A DNA stretch of 64,000 bases from Martelella alba (lineage in GTDB: Bacteria > Pseudomonadota > Alphaproteobacteria > Rhizobiales > Rhizobiaceae), in assembly GCF_006516955.1 (NCBI RefSeq), contig NZ_VHLG01000001.1, forward strand, positions 558,001 to 622,000. The letters run 5' to 3'. Positions 16,636 to 25,621 of the stretch are shown here, piece by piece. The translations under genes and the position numbers were made by a program. Position 1 is the first letter of the stretch. Each line of letters begins with the position of its first letter. The notes beneath the pieces are model-generated. The model was not told the origin of the DNA. It ran no database searches and saw nothing but the letters and a program-made list of their open reading frames with translations.

Positions 16636-17604
16636 ATGGATCATCACACAGGCGTCTGGCCGGTGATGCTTACTCCTTTCACCGAAGATCGTGAGATTGA
16701 CTGGGCATCGCTGGAGCGCCTGATCGATTGGTATATCGCCTCCGGCGTCCACGGGCTGTTTGCCAACTGCCAGTCGAGTGAAATGTTCTTCCTGAGCGAT
16801 GCTGAGTCGGAGAAACTGACGCGCTTCGTGGTCGATTACGTTGATGGCCGCGTCCCGGTCGTCGCCTCCGGCCACACCGGCAATGCGCCAAGCCATCAGG
16901 CAGAGCAGCTTGCTGCCCAGGCTGCCTGCGGTGTTGACAGCGTCATCATGATCTCCAACCGCCTCGCCAGCCAGGACGAAGGTGACGAGGTCTTCCTCGA
17001 ACGCCTCGCCGCGCTGACGGAAAAGGTTCCGGCCTCGGCTGGCATCGGCGTCTATGAATGCCCCTACCCTTACAAGCGCCTGCTGAGCGATGCTGCCGTT
17101 TCCTTTGCCGCCAAGTCGGGCCGCTTCACCTTCCTGAAGGACACCTGCTGCAATATCGAGACGCTGACGCGCCGTGCCAAACTGGTTGAAGGCAGCCAGC
17201 TGCATATCGCCAACGCCAATGCACAGACGCTTCTTGCAAGCCTGAAGGTCGGCTGCCACGGCTATAGCGGTGTGATGGCCAACTTCCATCCCGCGCTTTA
17301 TGTCTGGCTGACAGAGAACTGGCAGTCGGAGCCGGAAAAGGCCGAAATTCTGGGCACTTATCTCTCGGTCGCTGCCATGACTGAAAGCATGGATTACCCG
17401 CTCTGCGCCAAGGATTTCCAGAAGGCGATCGGCAATTTTTCCAGCATGGAATGCCGTACGCGTCCGCTCGGTGGCTATTTCCAGAACCATTTCTCCTCGA
17501 CGGTCTCGCAGATGATCGCTCTTGGCGAAACGCTTGCCAGCCAGCTTGAACTCGACATCCCTGCTGCTGCTTTTGATCCGGCTGGAAAAATCGCTGCTCA
17601 GTGA
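16636..17604 (+). CDS. dihydrodipicolinate synthase/N-acetylneuraminate lyase family aldolase
   Basis: 322 residues of the DapA/NanA (TIM-barrel, Schiff-base) family. The conserved Tyr is in GIGVYECPYP (Tyr140) and the Schiff-base Lys in TFLKDTC (Lys168). The usual GTTGE substrate loop is replaced by NCQSSEM (about 44-50), so neither pyruvate-aspartate-semialdehyde condensation nor classic sialate cleavage is assured. Family members cleave or form 2-keto-3-deoxy sugar acids. ATG 16636 has AGGAG four bases upstream; earlier in-frame starts at 16498 or 16612 add sequence unlike the family. It opens the operon and its stop overlaps the GTG of the next frame, so the two are tightly linked. Confidence 0.88.
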   Translation: MDHHTGVWPVMLTPFTEDREIDWASLERLIDWYIASGVHGLFANCQSSEMFFLSDAESEKLTRFVVDYVDGRVPVVASGHTGNAPSHQAEQLAAQAACGVDSVIMISNRLASQDEGDEVFLERLAALTEKVPASAGIGVYECPYPYKRLLSDAAVSFAAKSGRFTFLKDTCCNIETLTRRAKLVEGSQLHIANANAQTLLASLKVGCHGYSGVMANFHPALYVWLTENWQSEPEKAEILGTYLSVAAMTESMDYPLCAKDFQKAIGNFSSMECRTRPLGGYFQNHFSSTVSQMIALGETLASQLELDIPAAAFDPAGKIAAQ

Positions 17605-17642
17605 GCAGCGACCGGCTGACGGAAGCGGAGGAGGCAACCGTG

Positions 17643-18695
17643 ATGCAAAAACTGAAACTTCTGGAAAAGACATTCGTCGTGCCGCTTGGGCATGAGCTGT
17701 TCAACAATTGCCACGCCTCGACAGTGATTGTTCTGCCGAATGGCGAGAAGCTCGTCGCTTTCTTCGGCGGCGAGCGTGAAGGCGCCGGCGATGTTGCCAT
17801 CTGGCTGGTTCGCGGTGATGAGAACGGCTTTCAGGCCCCTGAACGCCGCTTCGCCGAAGATGGTCTGGCGCACTGGAACCCGGTCCTTCTCAATGAGGGC
17901 AATACGGTCTGGATCTTCTACAAGGTCGGCCCGACGGTTCACACATGGACGACCCGCTGGAGCGTTTCGCATGACGGCGGCAGGACATGGAGCGATCCGG
18001 CGGAACTCATTGCCGGTGACACCGCCCCGCGCGGTCCGGTGAAGAACAAGCTTCTCGTCATGTCCAATGGCGCCTGGCTTGCCCCGGCCTCGGTCGAGAC
18101 GGACACGATCTGGGACGCCTTCGTCGATCTTTCAGCCGACAAGGGCCAAAGCTGGAACCGTATTGACGTGCCCTTCACCCATCGTTCCCCTGACGAAAAG
18201 CAGGGCGAAGCCGGTGTCTGGTCAGGTCTTGCCGAAAATGCGCTCTGGGAAACAGATCCGGCCAAGGTGTTCGCTTGGGATGGCGTGATCCAGCCCAGCG
18301 CCTGGGAATCGCAGCCCGGACATATCCATCTGATGATGCGCTCGACGCGCGGCTTCATCTATCGCAGCGATTCCGAAGATTTCGGCGCGCACTGGTCGGA
18401 AGCCTACGCGACCTCGGTCGTCAACAATAATAGCGGCATCGATGTCGTCGAAACCGACGGTACGCTGGCGCTTGTCTATAATCCGAACGGTGGCAACTGG
18501 GGCCGCCGCTCGCCCCTTTCGCTGGCCCTTTCCCACGACAACGGTGCCAGCTTCAACCGGGAACTCGATCTCGAAACCGAAGAAGGAGAGTTTTCCTATC
18601 CGGCCATCATCGCTCAGGGGAAAGAGCTTCATGTGGCCTACACACATAACCGCAAGTCAATCGTCTACTGCCACCTGGTTTTGGAGGATGGCTAG
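17643..18695 (+). CDS. sialidase-like (Asp-box) beta-propeller protein
   Basis: 350 residues with four Asp-box motifs (SHDGGRTW, SADKGQSW, SEDFGAHW, SHDNGASF), the hallmark of six-bladed sialidase-fold propellers (BNR repeats). No signal peptide or membrane segment is visible, so it acts in the cytoplasm on an imported compound rather than on polymers outside. An Arg/Glu-rich early segment (FFGGEREGAGD) could be part of the pocket. True sialidase activity is not implied: no other sialate genes are near. AGGAGG lies eight bases before ATG 17643; a GTG at 17601 overlapping the aldolase stop is the alternative start. Confidence 0.82.
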   Translation: MQKLKLLEKTFVVPLGHELFNNCHASTVIVLPNGEKLVAFFGGEREGAGDVAIWLVRGDENGFQAPERRFAEDGLAHWNPVLLNEGNTVWIFYKVGPTVHTWTTRWSVSHDGGRTWSDPAELIAGDTAPRGPVKNKLLVMSNGAWLAPASVETDTIWDAFVDLSADKGQSWNRIDVPFTHRSPDEKQGEAGVWSGLAENALWETDPAKVFAWDGVIQPSAWESQPGHIHLMMRSTRGFIYRSDSEDFGAHWSEAYATSVVNNNSGIDVVETDGTLALVYNPNGGNWGRRSPLSLALSHDNGASFNRELDLETEEGEFSYPAIIAQGKELHVAYTHNRKSIVYCHLVLEDG

Positions 18696-18757
18696 CGTTT
18701 CGGCCGGCAAAAACCCTGCCGGCAGGAATGTCTAGAATTAAAACAAGGGAGTTGGAA

Positions 18758-19732
18758 ATGTTGAAAGCAATTGGAATCGCGCTCTGCGGCGTTCTGGCCT
18801 TTGCCAGCGTTCAGGCAACCGCACAGGAACTGACCTATCCGAAGAAGAATATCACCGTCATCATCCCGAAGAATCCGGGCGGCGGCACGGATACATCGGC
18901 CCGCCTGACGCTGGAATATGCCAAGAAATATCTGCCTGACGGCGTGATTTTCGTTCCGGAAAACAAGCCCGCCGGTAACGGCGTGACCGGTCTGGTTGAA
19001 GCCGCGCATGCCCGTCCCGATGGCGAGACGCTGGTCATGACCACGGTTGAGCTGGCCATGTTCCCCTACCAGAACAAATCGCCGGTCGATTACAAGAACT
19101 TCACCGGCCTGTTCGCACCGATCGCCGATCCGTGCTCGCTGGTTGTCAAGGCCGATGCGCCGTACCAGACGCTGGAAGAATTCGTCCAGTATGCCAAGGA
19201 TCATCCGGGTGAAGTCCAGGTTGCCAATTCCGGCACCGGCGCCATCTATGATCTCGCCACCACGAACATGGAACAGCAGCTCGGCATCAAGCTGAAGCAC
19301 ATTCCGTATTCCGAAGGCATTGGCCCGGCGATTGCTGCGCTGGTCGGCGGTCACGTTGATGCCGTCATCACCACGCCCGGCGCTGCCAAGCCGCAGATTG
19401 ATGCCGGCGCGCTGAAGATGCTCGGTGTGATGGACAGCAAGCGTTTCGAACTGTTCCCCGACGTTCCGACCTTCAACGAAGCTCTGGGTGCCGGTACCGA
19501 CACGCAGATGCGCGCATGGGCTGCCATTGCCGGCCCGGCAAACCTGCCTGACGACATCTCCAGCCAGCTGGTTGCTGCCTTCCAGGCCGTTGCTGCCGAT
19601 CCGGACTTCCAGACGGCCATGAAGAACCAGGGCATCATGCCGAGCACGATGACCGGTGAAGAGGTTCAGGCCATGATGAAGGCCGACGATGCGATGTATG
19701 CAAAGCTCATCGCCGAAAGCAAGTCTGAGTAA
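18758..19732 (+). CDS. tctC: TTT-family (TctC/Bug) periplasmic binding protein
   Basis: 324 residues. The N-terminus is a typical Sec signal (MLKAIGIALCGVLAFASVQA, cleavage near ATAQ). The mature part shows the Bug motifs: YPKKNITVIIPKNPGGGTDT, VANSGTGAIYDLA and GHVDAVITTPGAA. It is the receptor of a tripartite tricarboxylate-type importer. Known Bug ligands are mostly carboxylates (citrate, tartrate and similar). Here the operon also has a sugar isomerase and kinase, so a sugar or sugar acid is likely (inference). GGGAG precedes the ATG; a start at 18728 would spoil the signal peptide. Confidence 0.92.
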   Translation: MLKAIGIALCGVLAFASVQATAQELTYPKKNITVIIPKNPGGGTDTSARLTLEYAKKYLPDGVIFVPENKPAGNGVTGLVEAAHARPDGETLVMTTVELAMFPYQNKSPVDYKNFTGLFAPIADPCSLVVKADAPYQTLEEFVQYAKDHPGEVQVANSGTGAIYDLATTNMEQQLGIKLKHIPYSEGIGPAIAALVGGHVDAVITTPGAAKPQIDAGALKMLGVMDSKRFELFPDVPTFNEALGAGTDTQMRAWAAIAGPANLPDDISSQLVAAFQAVAADPDFQTAMKNQGIMPSTMTGEEVQAMMKADDAMYAKLIAESKSE

Positions 19733-19750
19733 TCTCATTCATATGCCTCG

Positions 19751-19775
19751 CCCGCAGCCCCTATCGGGCTGCGGG
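19751..19775 (+). promoter_or_regulatory. perfect intercistronic hairpin between tctC and tctB
   Basis: A 10-bp perfect stem (CCCGCAGCCC with GGGCTGCGGG) and a five-base loop. It ends 17 bases before the tctB start and is followed by a ribosome site rather than a T-run. It probably protects the binding-protein message or attenuates read-through so that more receptor than permease is made. Confidence 0.6.
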
Positions 19776-19792
19776 CAGGACGGGAGGAATCA

Positions 19793-20254
19793 ATGAGAAA
19801 ATACAATCTTTTGGTGGCGCTCGTATCCGTAGTCTTTGGCCTCGCCATCTTCTGGTTCTCTCGTAATCTGACGACCGCCAATGCCGACGGTGTTCCCGGA
19901 GAAGCCTTCTGGCCGCATCTGATCGCCTGGCTGATGATCGGACTTGGCGTTCTGCAGGTGATCGAGGTTGTCGCATTCCCCGCGATCAATGCCGGCCGCG
20001 ACGTTCAATTCGCCACACCTGGCCATTTGTGGGCCTATCTCACCGCCTTCATCGCGATCTGCGCCGCGGCCCTGATGGTCTGGGCCGGTTTCGTGATCGC
20101 AGCCCTGATCCTCATGCCACTGATCATGATCATCATGGGTGAAAAGAGACCTCTCGTCGTCGGCCTCACCACGGTCATCGCCGTCGGCGTCATCTGGTTC
20201 TTCTTCGTGCATATTTTCAATATCACGCTGCCCACCCTGTGGTTCCTCGAATAG
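19793..20254 (+). CDS. tctB: TTT-family small permease subunit (TctB)
   Basis: 153 residues with four hydrophobic segments (LLVALVSVVFGLAIFWF; LIAWLMIGLGVLQVIEVV; LTAFIAICAAALMVW; TTVIAVGVIWFFFVHIF), the size and topology of TctB. It pairs with TctA in the inner membrane. GGGAGG lies just before the ATG. It sits between the receptor and large-permease genes in the canonical C-B-A order. Confidence 0.9.
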   Translation: MRKYNLLVALVSVVFGLAIFWFSRNLTTANADGVPGEAFWPHLIAWLMIGLGVLQVIEVVAFPAINAGRDVQFATPGHLWAYLTAFIAICAAALMVWAGFVIAALILMPLIMIIMGEKRPLVVGLTTVIAVGVIWFFFVHIFNITLPTLWFLE

Positions 20255-20274
20255 GCTGCTGAAGGGATAAGATC

Positions 20275-21801
20275 ATGAACGATATTCTACAGGCAGCAGC
20301 CGTCGTCTTCAGCTATCAGGCGCTGCTCGTCATCATTCTCGGCACGGCTGCCGGCATTGTCATCGGCTCGCTTCCGGGCCTCACCGTCAATATGGGCATC
20401 GCGCTTTTGATGCCGCTGACCTTCACCTTCCAGGGTCTGGAAGGCATTTTGATGCTGCTCGGCGTCTATTGCGGCGCCATTTACGGCGGCTCCATCAGCG
20501 CCATTCTGATCAACACACCCGGCACCCCCGCCTCGGCTGCAACCGTTCTTGACGGTTATCCGATGACGCTGAAGGGCGAAGCCGGACGTGCGCTCGGCCT
20601 TTCCACCGCAAGCTCGATGTTCGGCGGCCTGTTTTCCGCCGTTGCGCTGGTCATCATTGCGCCACAGCTTGCCAAGGTTGCCACCGGCCTTTCCGCTCCA
20701 GACTATTTCGCGCTCGGTGTCTTCGGCATCTCGATCATCACCTCGGTCTCGTCACAATCGGTGATCAAGGGGCTGATCGGTGGTTGCATCGGCCTGTTCA
20801 TCGCCACGATCGGCCTCGACCCAATGACCGCCGGCATGCGCTTCACCTTCAACTCCTATTATCTGATGGGTGGCATTTCCTTCGTTCCGGTTCTGGTCGG
20901 CCTGTTCGCCTTCTCCCAGGCGCTGCTCGGCATCGAGGAGAACTGGAAGGAACGCAACAACCCGAGCAACCGCAAGGTCAACACCAAGATCAAGCGTGTT
21001 TTGCCAAGCTGGCTCGACTTCCGCCGCGTATTGCCGACCTATTTCCGCTCGGCTGCCATCGGCACGGCAATCGGCTCCATCCCGGGCACGGGCGGCGATA
21101 TCGCCTCCTTCATCGCCTATACCGAGGCCAAGCGCTGGTCGAAGCATCCGGAAGAATTCGGCAAGGGCTCGATCGAGGGAGTTTCCGCCCCTGAAGCCGG
21201 TGCCAACGCCGTTGCCGGTGGCGCCATGGTGCCGCTGATGACGCTCGGCATTCCCGGTGACGGCGCGACCGCCATCATGATGGGCGCCTTCATGGTGCAG
21301 GGCCTGCAGCTTGGTCCGCTGCTCTTCACCGAGCATCCGGTTCAGGTCAACACCATCTTCATCGGCCTGTTCGTCGCCAATCTGGTCATGGGTATTCTCG
21401 GCTTTTCGAGCATCCGGCTCTTCACCCGCGTCATGTCGGTTCCGCGCAAGCTTCTGGTTCCGATCATCCTGGTGCTGTGCATGGTCGGCTCATACTCGGT
21501 CAACAACACCATGACTGACGTCTTCGTCATGATGTTTGCCGGTGTCTGCGCCTATGTGATGCTGAAGCTCGACTTCTCGATGTCGCCGATCATCATCGGC
21601 ATCATTCTGGGGCCGATGATCGAGGGCAATCTACGCCGCTCGCTGATCATGTCGGATGGCGATTTTTCGATCTTCGCCACCAGCCCGGTCTGCGCCGTCT
21701 TCCTGGTGATCGCACTCACTACGCTGACGCTGCCGATCATCGGACCGAAGATCAAGGCTGCCCGCAGGGCCCGCAAGGCGGCGGCTGAAGCCCAGTCATA
21801 A
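20275..21801 (+). CDS. tctA: TTT-family large permease subunit (TctA)
   Basis: 508 residues, the standard TctA length, with about eleven or twelve membrane segments. Family signatures are clear: [19 protein letters not shown] near the N-terminus, [20 protein letters not shown], and the second glycine-proline loop [37 protein letters not shown] precedes the second half. It drives import using the cation gradient, fed by the TctC receptor. AAGGG lies upstream of the ATG, 20 bases after the tctB stop. Confidence 0.95.
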   Translation: MNDILQAAAVVFSYQALLVIILGTAAGIVIGSLPGLTVNMGIALLMPLTFTFQGLEGILMLLGVYCGAIYGGSISAILINTPGTPASAATVLDGYPMTLKGEAGRALGLSTASSMFGGLFSAVALVIIAPQLAKVATGLSAPDYFALGVFGISIITSVSSQSVIKGLIGGCIGLFIATIGLDPMTAGMRFTFNSYYLMGGISFVPVLVGLFAFSQALLGIEENWKERNNPSNRKVNTKIKRVLPSWLDFRRVLPTYFRSAAIGTAIGSIPGTGGDIASFIAYTEAKRWSKHPEEFGKGSIEGVSAPEAGANAVAGGAMVPLMTLGIPGDGATAIMMGAFMVQGLQLGPLLFTEHPVQVNTIFIGLFVANLVMGILGFSSIRLFTRVMSVPRKLLVPIILVLCMVGSYSVNNTMTDVFVMMFAGVCAYVMLKLDFSMSPIIIGIILGPMIEGNLRRSLIMSDGDFSIFATSPVCAVFLVIALTTLTLPIIGPKIKAARRARKAAAEAQS

Positions 21802-21810
21802 CAGCAATTC

Positions 21811-21837
21811 CCGGCTCCGAGCCCATATCGGAGCCGG
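21811..21837 (+). promoter_or_regulatory. perfect hairpin after tctA
   Basis: CCGGCTCCGA pairs perfectly with TCGGAGCCGG around a seven-base loop, ten bases after the tctA stop. Only two T follow, so full termination is doubtful. It may be a partial terminator separating transporter from enzyme genes. Confidence 0.5.
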
Positions 21838-21914
21838 CCTTAACAAACCGCGCGACCGGCCGGAAGACAACGCCAGGCAGCGCGCAACCCAACGGACTGA
21901 AAAGGACACACACG

Positions 21915-23540
21915 ATGGCTAATGGTCCCCATATTCTCATGGTGGCAAGCGGCGATCTTCGCGAGAGCGCCAATGTCAAGTGCTGGCCGGCGCAGAAGGA
22001 CCTCGAAGACAAGCTGACCGCTGCGATTGCAGCGCTCGGCGGCTCGGTCGAGCGCGCCCATGCCGTCAAGGCCGATCTCGGCCACGGCTTCATCGCCACG
22101 CAGAAGGAAGGCCTCGAAGTCTTCGCCAACATCGACAAGAAGGCACCGCTGATCGTTGCCGAAGCCGTGTGGCAGTATTCGCTGCACGTACTGCCCGGTC
22201 TGATGTCGCATGAAGGCCCGATCCTGACGGTTGGCAACTGGTCGCCGACCTGGCCGGGTCTCGTCGGCCTTCTGAACCTCAACGCCTCGCTGACCAAGGC
22301 CGGCGTCGACTATTCCTCGCTCTGGACCATCGACTTCAAGGATGAATGGTTCCTCACGCGCCTGGAACAGTGGATGAAGACCGGCAAGGTCGATCAGGAC
22401 TATTCCCACGTCCACGCCTACACGTCCTCGACCAATGAGAAGGCTGTGTCGCTGGCGAAGGACATTGCCGCCGACCTGAAATCGCGCCGCACCATCATGG
22501 GCGTTTTCGATGAAGGCTGCATGGGCATGTACAATGCCATCATCCCGGATGAGCTGCTCTTCCCGCTTGGCATCTTCAAGGAACGCATGTCGCAGTCGGC
22601 GCTCTATTACGCCACGACCCAGGTTCCCGATGCCGAAGCGCAAGAAGCCTTTGACTGGCTGGTTGCCAAGGGTCTGAAGTTCCATTTCGGCACGGATGGC
22701 AGCCAGGATCTGACACCGGAACAGGTTCTGATCCAGTGCAAGATGTATATTGCCGCTGTGCGTCTCGCCGAACAGTTCGGCTGCGAAGTGATCGGCATCC
22801 AGTATCAGCAGGGCCTGAAGGATCTGCTGCCCGCCTCCGACCTCGTCGAAGGTCTGCTCAACAATGCCGACCGTCCGCCGGTCAAGGGTATTGATGGCAA
22901 GATCATCCGTGAGGGCAAGCCGGTCGTTCACTTCAACGAAGTCGACGAATGCGCCGGTCTCGATGCTCTGATGACCAACCGCATCCATTCAGCACTCGGC
23001 CAGCCGGTTGAAACCACGCTGCATGACATCCGCTGGGGCGGTGAAGATCCGACAGGCACGACCAATGAATATGTCTGGACCTTCGAGATCTCCGGCGCGG
23101 TTCCGGCAGCGCATAACGAGGGCGGCTATGCCGGTTCCTCCTCCATGCGCCAGCCGCCAATGTTCTTCCCCGCTGGCGGCGGCACGCTGCGCGGCATTGC
23201 AAAGCCCGGCGAAATCGTCTGGTCGCGCATTTTCGTCAAGGACGGCAAGCTGAACATGGATATCGGCCGCGGCAAGGCGATTGCGCTGCCGGAAGAAGAG
23301 ACCGAACGCCGCTGGAAGCTCACCGATTATGCCTGGCCGATGATGCATGGCGTGATCTACGGTGTGTCCCGCGATCAGCTGATGGCACGGCACAAGTCGA
23401 ACCACATTCAGGTTGTCTACGCCAATGACGCGGAAAGCGCTGATCTGGCCATGGCTGCCAAGGCAGCGCTTGCTGCCGAGCTTGGCATGACTGTCAGCCT
23501 TTGCGGCACGGCCAAGGATGGCAGCCCGCTGAAGGGCTGA
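21915..23540 (+). CDS. L-fucose/L-arabinose isomerase family protein
   Basis: 541 residues, resembling the FucI/AraA ketol-isomerase superfamily in length and in the segments [20 protein letters not shown] (acidic residues for metal binding), [14 protein letters not shown] and a His-rich late region ([18 protein letters not shown]). These enzymes interconvert aldoses and ketoses using Mn2+. Which sugar is used cannot be told. The next gene is a pentulose-type kinase, so an aldopentose to ketopentose step is likely (inference). AAAGGA precedes the ATG. The protein also has a lactate/phosphate-binding-like loop [15 protein letters not shown] of unclear role. Confidence 0.82.
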   Translation: MANGPHILMVASGDLRESANVKCWPAQKDLEDKLTAAIAALGGSVERAHAVKADLGHGFIATQKEGLEVFANIDKKAPLIVAEAVWQYSLHVLPGLMSHEGPILTVGNWSPTWPGLVGLLNLNASLTKAGVDYSSLWTIDFKDEWFLTRLEQWMKTGKVDQDYSHVHAYTSSTNEKAVSLAKDIAADLKSRRTIMGVFDEGCMGMYNAIIPDELLFPLGIFKERMSQSALYYATTQVPDAEAQEAFDWLVAKGLKFHFGTDGSQDLTPEQVLIQCKMYIAAVRLAEQFGCEVIGIQYQQGLKDLLPASDLVEGLLNNADRPPVKGIDGKIIREGKPVVHFNEVDECAGLDALMTNRIHSALGQPVETTLHDIRWGGEDPTGTTNEYVWTFEISGAVPAAHNEGGYAGSSSMRQPPMFFPAGGGTLRGIAKPGEIVWSRIFVKDGKLNMDIGRGKAIALPEEETERRWKLTDYAWPMMHGVIYGVSRDQLMARHKSNHIQVVYANDAESADLAMAAKAALAAELGMTVSLCGTAKDGSPLKG

Positions 23541-23655
23541 GACTGAAACAGATCAAGATCCCCTGCCCGGTTCTGCCGGACAGGGGCCATGAAGAGCAGA
23601 AGCGCCGGGGGCCACAGCGCCATGACCGCGTCGGATTGGGCAGGAGAACAGGCAT

Positions 23656-25293
23656 ATGGGTAATCACTTCATCGGCGTCGACGTCGGAACCGGCAGCGCG
23701 CGGGCAGGCGTTTTTGACGAAAAGGGCCGCCTGCTGGGCGTCGCCAAGAAAGACATCACCATGTGGCGGGCCGAAGGCGGCATCGTCGAACAGTCCTCGG
23801 ATAATATCTGGGATGCAATCTGCTATTGCACCAGAACGGCGATCGCTGAAGCCGGGATCGACCCCGCCACCGTGCGTGGCCTTGGCTTTGATGCCACCTG
23901 CTCGCTCGTCGTACTGGACGAAAAGGGCGCGCCGCTTGCCGTCGGCCCGTCGGATGACGCCAACCGCAATATCATCGTCTGGATGGACCATCGCGCCATC
24001 GATCAGACCAACCGCATCAATGCCAGCGGTCAGGATGTGCTGCGCTATGTCGGCGGCAAGATCTCGCCGGAAATGGAAACGCCGAAGCTTTTGTGGCTGA
24101 AGGAAAACAAGCCCGATATTTTCGCGGCCGCCCGCTATTTCTTCGATCTGGCCGACTTCCTGTCCTGGCGCGCGACCGGATCCGAGGTGCGCTCGGTCTG
24201 CACCGTGACCTGCAAATGGACCTATCTCGCCCATGAGAAGAAATGGGATGTGAATTATTTCAAGGCGGTCGGCTTGGAAGAGCTGGCTGAAAACGATTTC
24301 GCCCGCATCGGGTCGGACGTTGCCGATATTGCTACCCCGCTTGGCAATGGCATTTCCGAAGCGGCAGCCGCCGAACTCGGCCTTGTTGCCGGTATTCCGG
24401 TCGGCGCTTCGCTGATTGATGCCCATTGCGGCGGCATTGGCACCTTTGCCTGCATCGGCCCGAATGGTGAAGACCTGCCGCCGGCAACCCAGATGGCACT
24501 GATCATGGGTACCTCTGCCTGTGCCATGACGCTGGCTGACGAAGCCAATTTCGTTGATGGCGTCTGGGGCCCCTATTACGGCGCCATGGTGCCTGGCTAC
24601 TGGCTGCTGGAAGGCGGACAGTCGGCCTATGGCGCAGCCCTCGACTATCTGCTGACACTGCATCCTGCCTATGGCGCGATGAAAGAGAAGGCCGCGCAGG
24701 CCGGTATGGCCCTGCCCTTTTATCTGGAAAAGCGGGCAACGGAAAAGGCAGGCTCGCTGGAAGCCGTTGCCGGCCTTGCCCGCAATCTCCATGTCGTGCC
24801 GGAATTCCTCGGCAACCGCGCGCCCTATGCCGACCCGGAGGCAACCGGCGTCATCAGCGGTCTGACACTGGACAGTTCCGAAGACAGCCTGATCAGGCTT
24901 TATGTCGCGGGACTTTGCGGCCTCTGCTACGGCACACGCCAGATCATTGATGCGGAAAAGGCCAAGGGCCTGCCGCTCGAAACGCTGGTCGTCAGCGGCG
25001 GAGCAGCCCAGAGCCCGCTTCTCAGGCGCATTCTGGCCGATGCTACCGGCATGAAGGTTGCCCTTCCCGAAACCGTCGAACCTGTCCTTCTGGGCGGCGC
25101 GATTATCGGTGCGGTTGCAGCCGGTTTTTATGCCGATCTTCAGGATGGTGCGGGCAAAATGTCGGCGATCAAGGAGATCAGCGAGCCGGCGGGCGGCGAG
25201 AATGCGAAACTGCATGACAAGAAGTTTGCCGCTTTCGCAGCGCTCCAGGATGCCGATCGCAAGATCCGCAAGGCGATGAAAGACGAGGCGTAA
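23656..25293 (+). CDS. FGGY-family pentulose kinase
   Basis: 545 residues with both FGGY signatures. The N-terminal phosphate-binding loop is GVDVGTGSARAGVFDEKG, the substrate-region motif is WMDHRAIDQT, and the C-terminal ATP site is ETLVVSGGAAQSPLLRRILAD followed by PVLLGGAIIGAVAAG. The pattern fits the pentulose (ribulokinase-like) subgroup that includes D-ribulose kinases. It would phosphorylate the ketose made by the preceding isomerase, trapping it for the pentose-phosphate pathway. AGGAG lies nine bases before the ATG. The 115-base gap from the isomerase contains no clear terminator. Confidence 0.9.
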   Translation: MGNHFIGVDVGTGSARAGVFDEKGRLLGVAKKDITMWRAEGGIVEQSSDNIWDAICYCTRTAIAEAGIDPATVRGLGFDATCSLVVLDEKGAPLAVGPSDDANRNIIVWMDHRAIDQTNRINASGQDVLRYVGGKISPEMETPKLLWLKENKPDIFAAARYFFDLADFLSWRATGSEVRSVCTVTCKWTYLAHEKKWDVNYFKAVGLEELAENDFARIGSDVADIATPLGNGISEAAAAELGLVAGIPVGASLIDAHCGGIGTFACIGPNGEDLPPATQMALIMGTSACAMTLADEANFVDGVWGPYYGAMVPGYWLLEGGQSAYGAALDYLLTLHPAYGAMKEKAAQAGMALPFYLEKRATEKAGSLEAVAGLARNLHVVPEFLGNRAPYADPEATGVISGLTLDSSEDSLIRLYVAGLCGLCYGTRQIIDAEKAKGLPLETLVVSGGAAQSPLLRRILADATGMKVALPETVEPVLLGGAIIGAVAAGFYADLQDGAGKMSAIKEISEPAGGENAKLHDKKFAAFAALQDADRKIRKAMKDEA

Positions 25294-25621
25294 GCGCCTC
25301 GTTTCATGACGATTTCGGTTTCTATCCTCCCATCGGAAACCGAATGACGGCCGGCGACGGAGCAAGGTGTATTTCGCACCCGCTCTGGCGCTTCCGTCCG
25401 AAATTCATGTCGGGCCAAAAGCTTCGACAGCACAGCAGATAGTCGTGATTTATACCTTTGATCCAGGCATTTTTCGTTTTGCAATTTCTGTTCAACTGCT
25501 ACCACTGGTATCGGGAAGAACCGGTGCAGGAAGGCGCAATCGTTTCATTTTGAACGATTTTCGCGGAAGAGACATGCGACGGGGTGGCGCAAAGATGCCC
25601 CACCGGGAATGAGGGGGTTTA
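25294..25621. other. gene-free stretch upstream of the LacI regulator
   Basis: 328 bases with lower GC than the flanking genes. It holds the probable promoter of the LacI-type gene and an inverted repeat described separately. No reliable reading frame or RNA was found. Confidence 0.5.
25538..25559. promoter_or_regulatory. inverted repeat, possible LacI operator
   Basis: AATCGTT and AACGATT form perfect 7-base arms around eight bases, 63 bases before the LacI-family start codon. Position suits autoregulation. The spacing is wider than in classic LacI operators, so the call is tentative. Confidence 0.3.

Noticed and set aside
16636-18695. Sialic-acid (nan) catabolic operon
   Set aside because: A NanA-like fold and a sialidase-like propeller are present, but no NanE, NanK or sialate transporter of known type; the propeller has no signal and the aldolase loop is altered.
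23494-25365. 623-codon frame antisense to the FGGY kinase
   Set aside because: Shadow of the kinase gene, without domain motifs; the sense frame has both kinase signatures.
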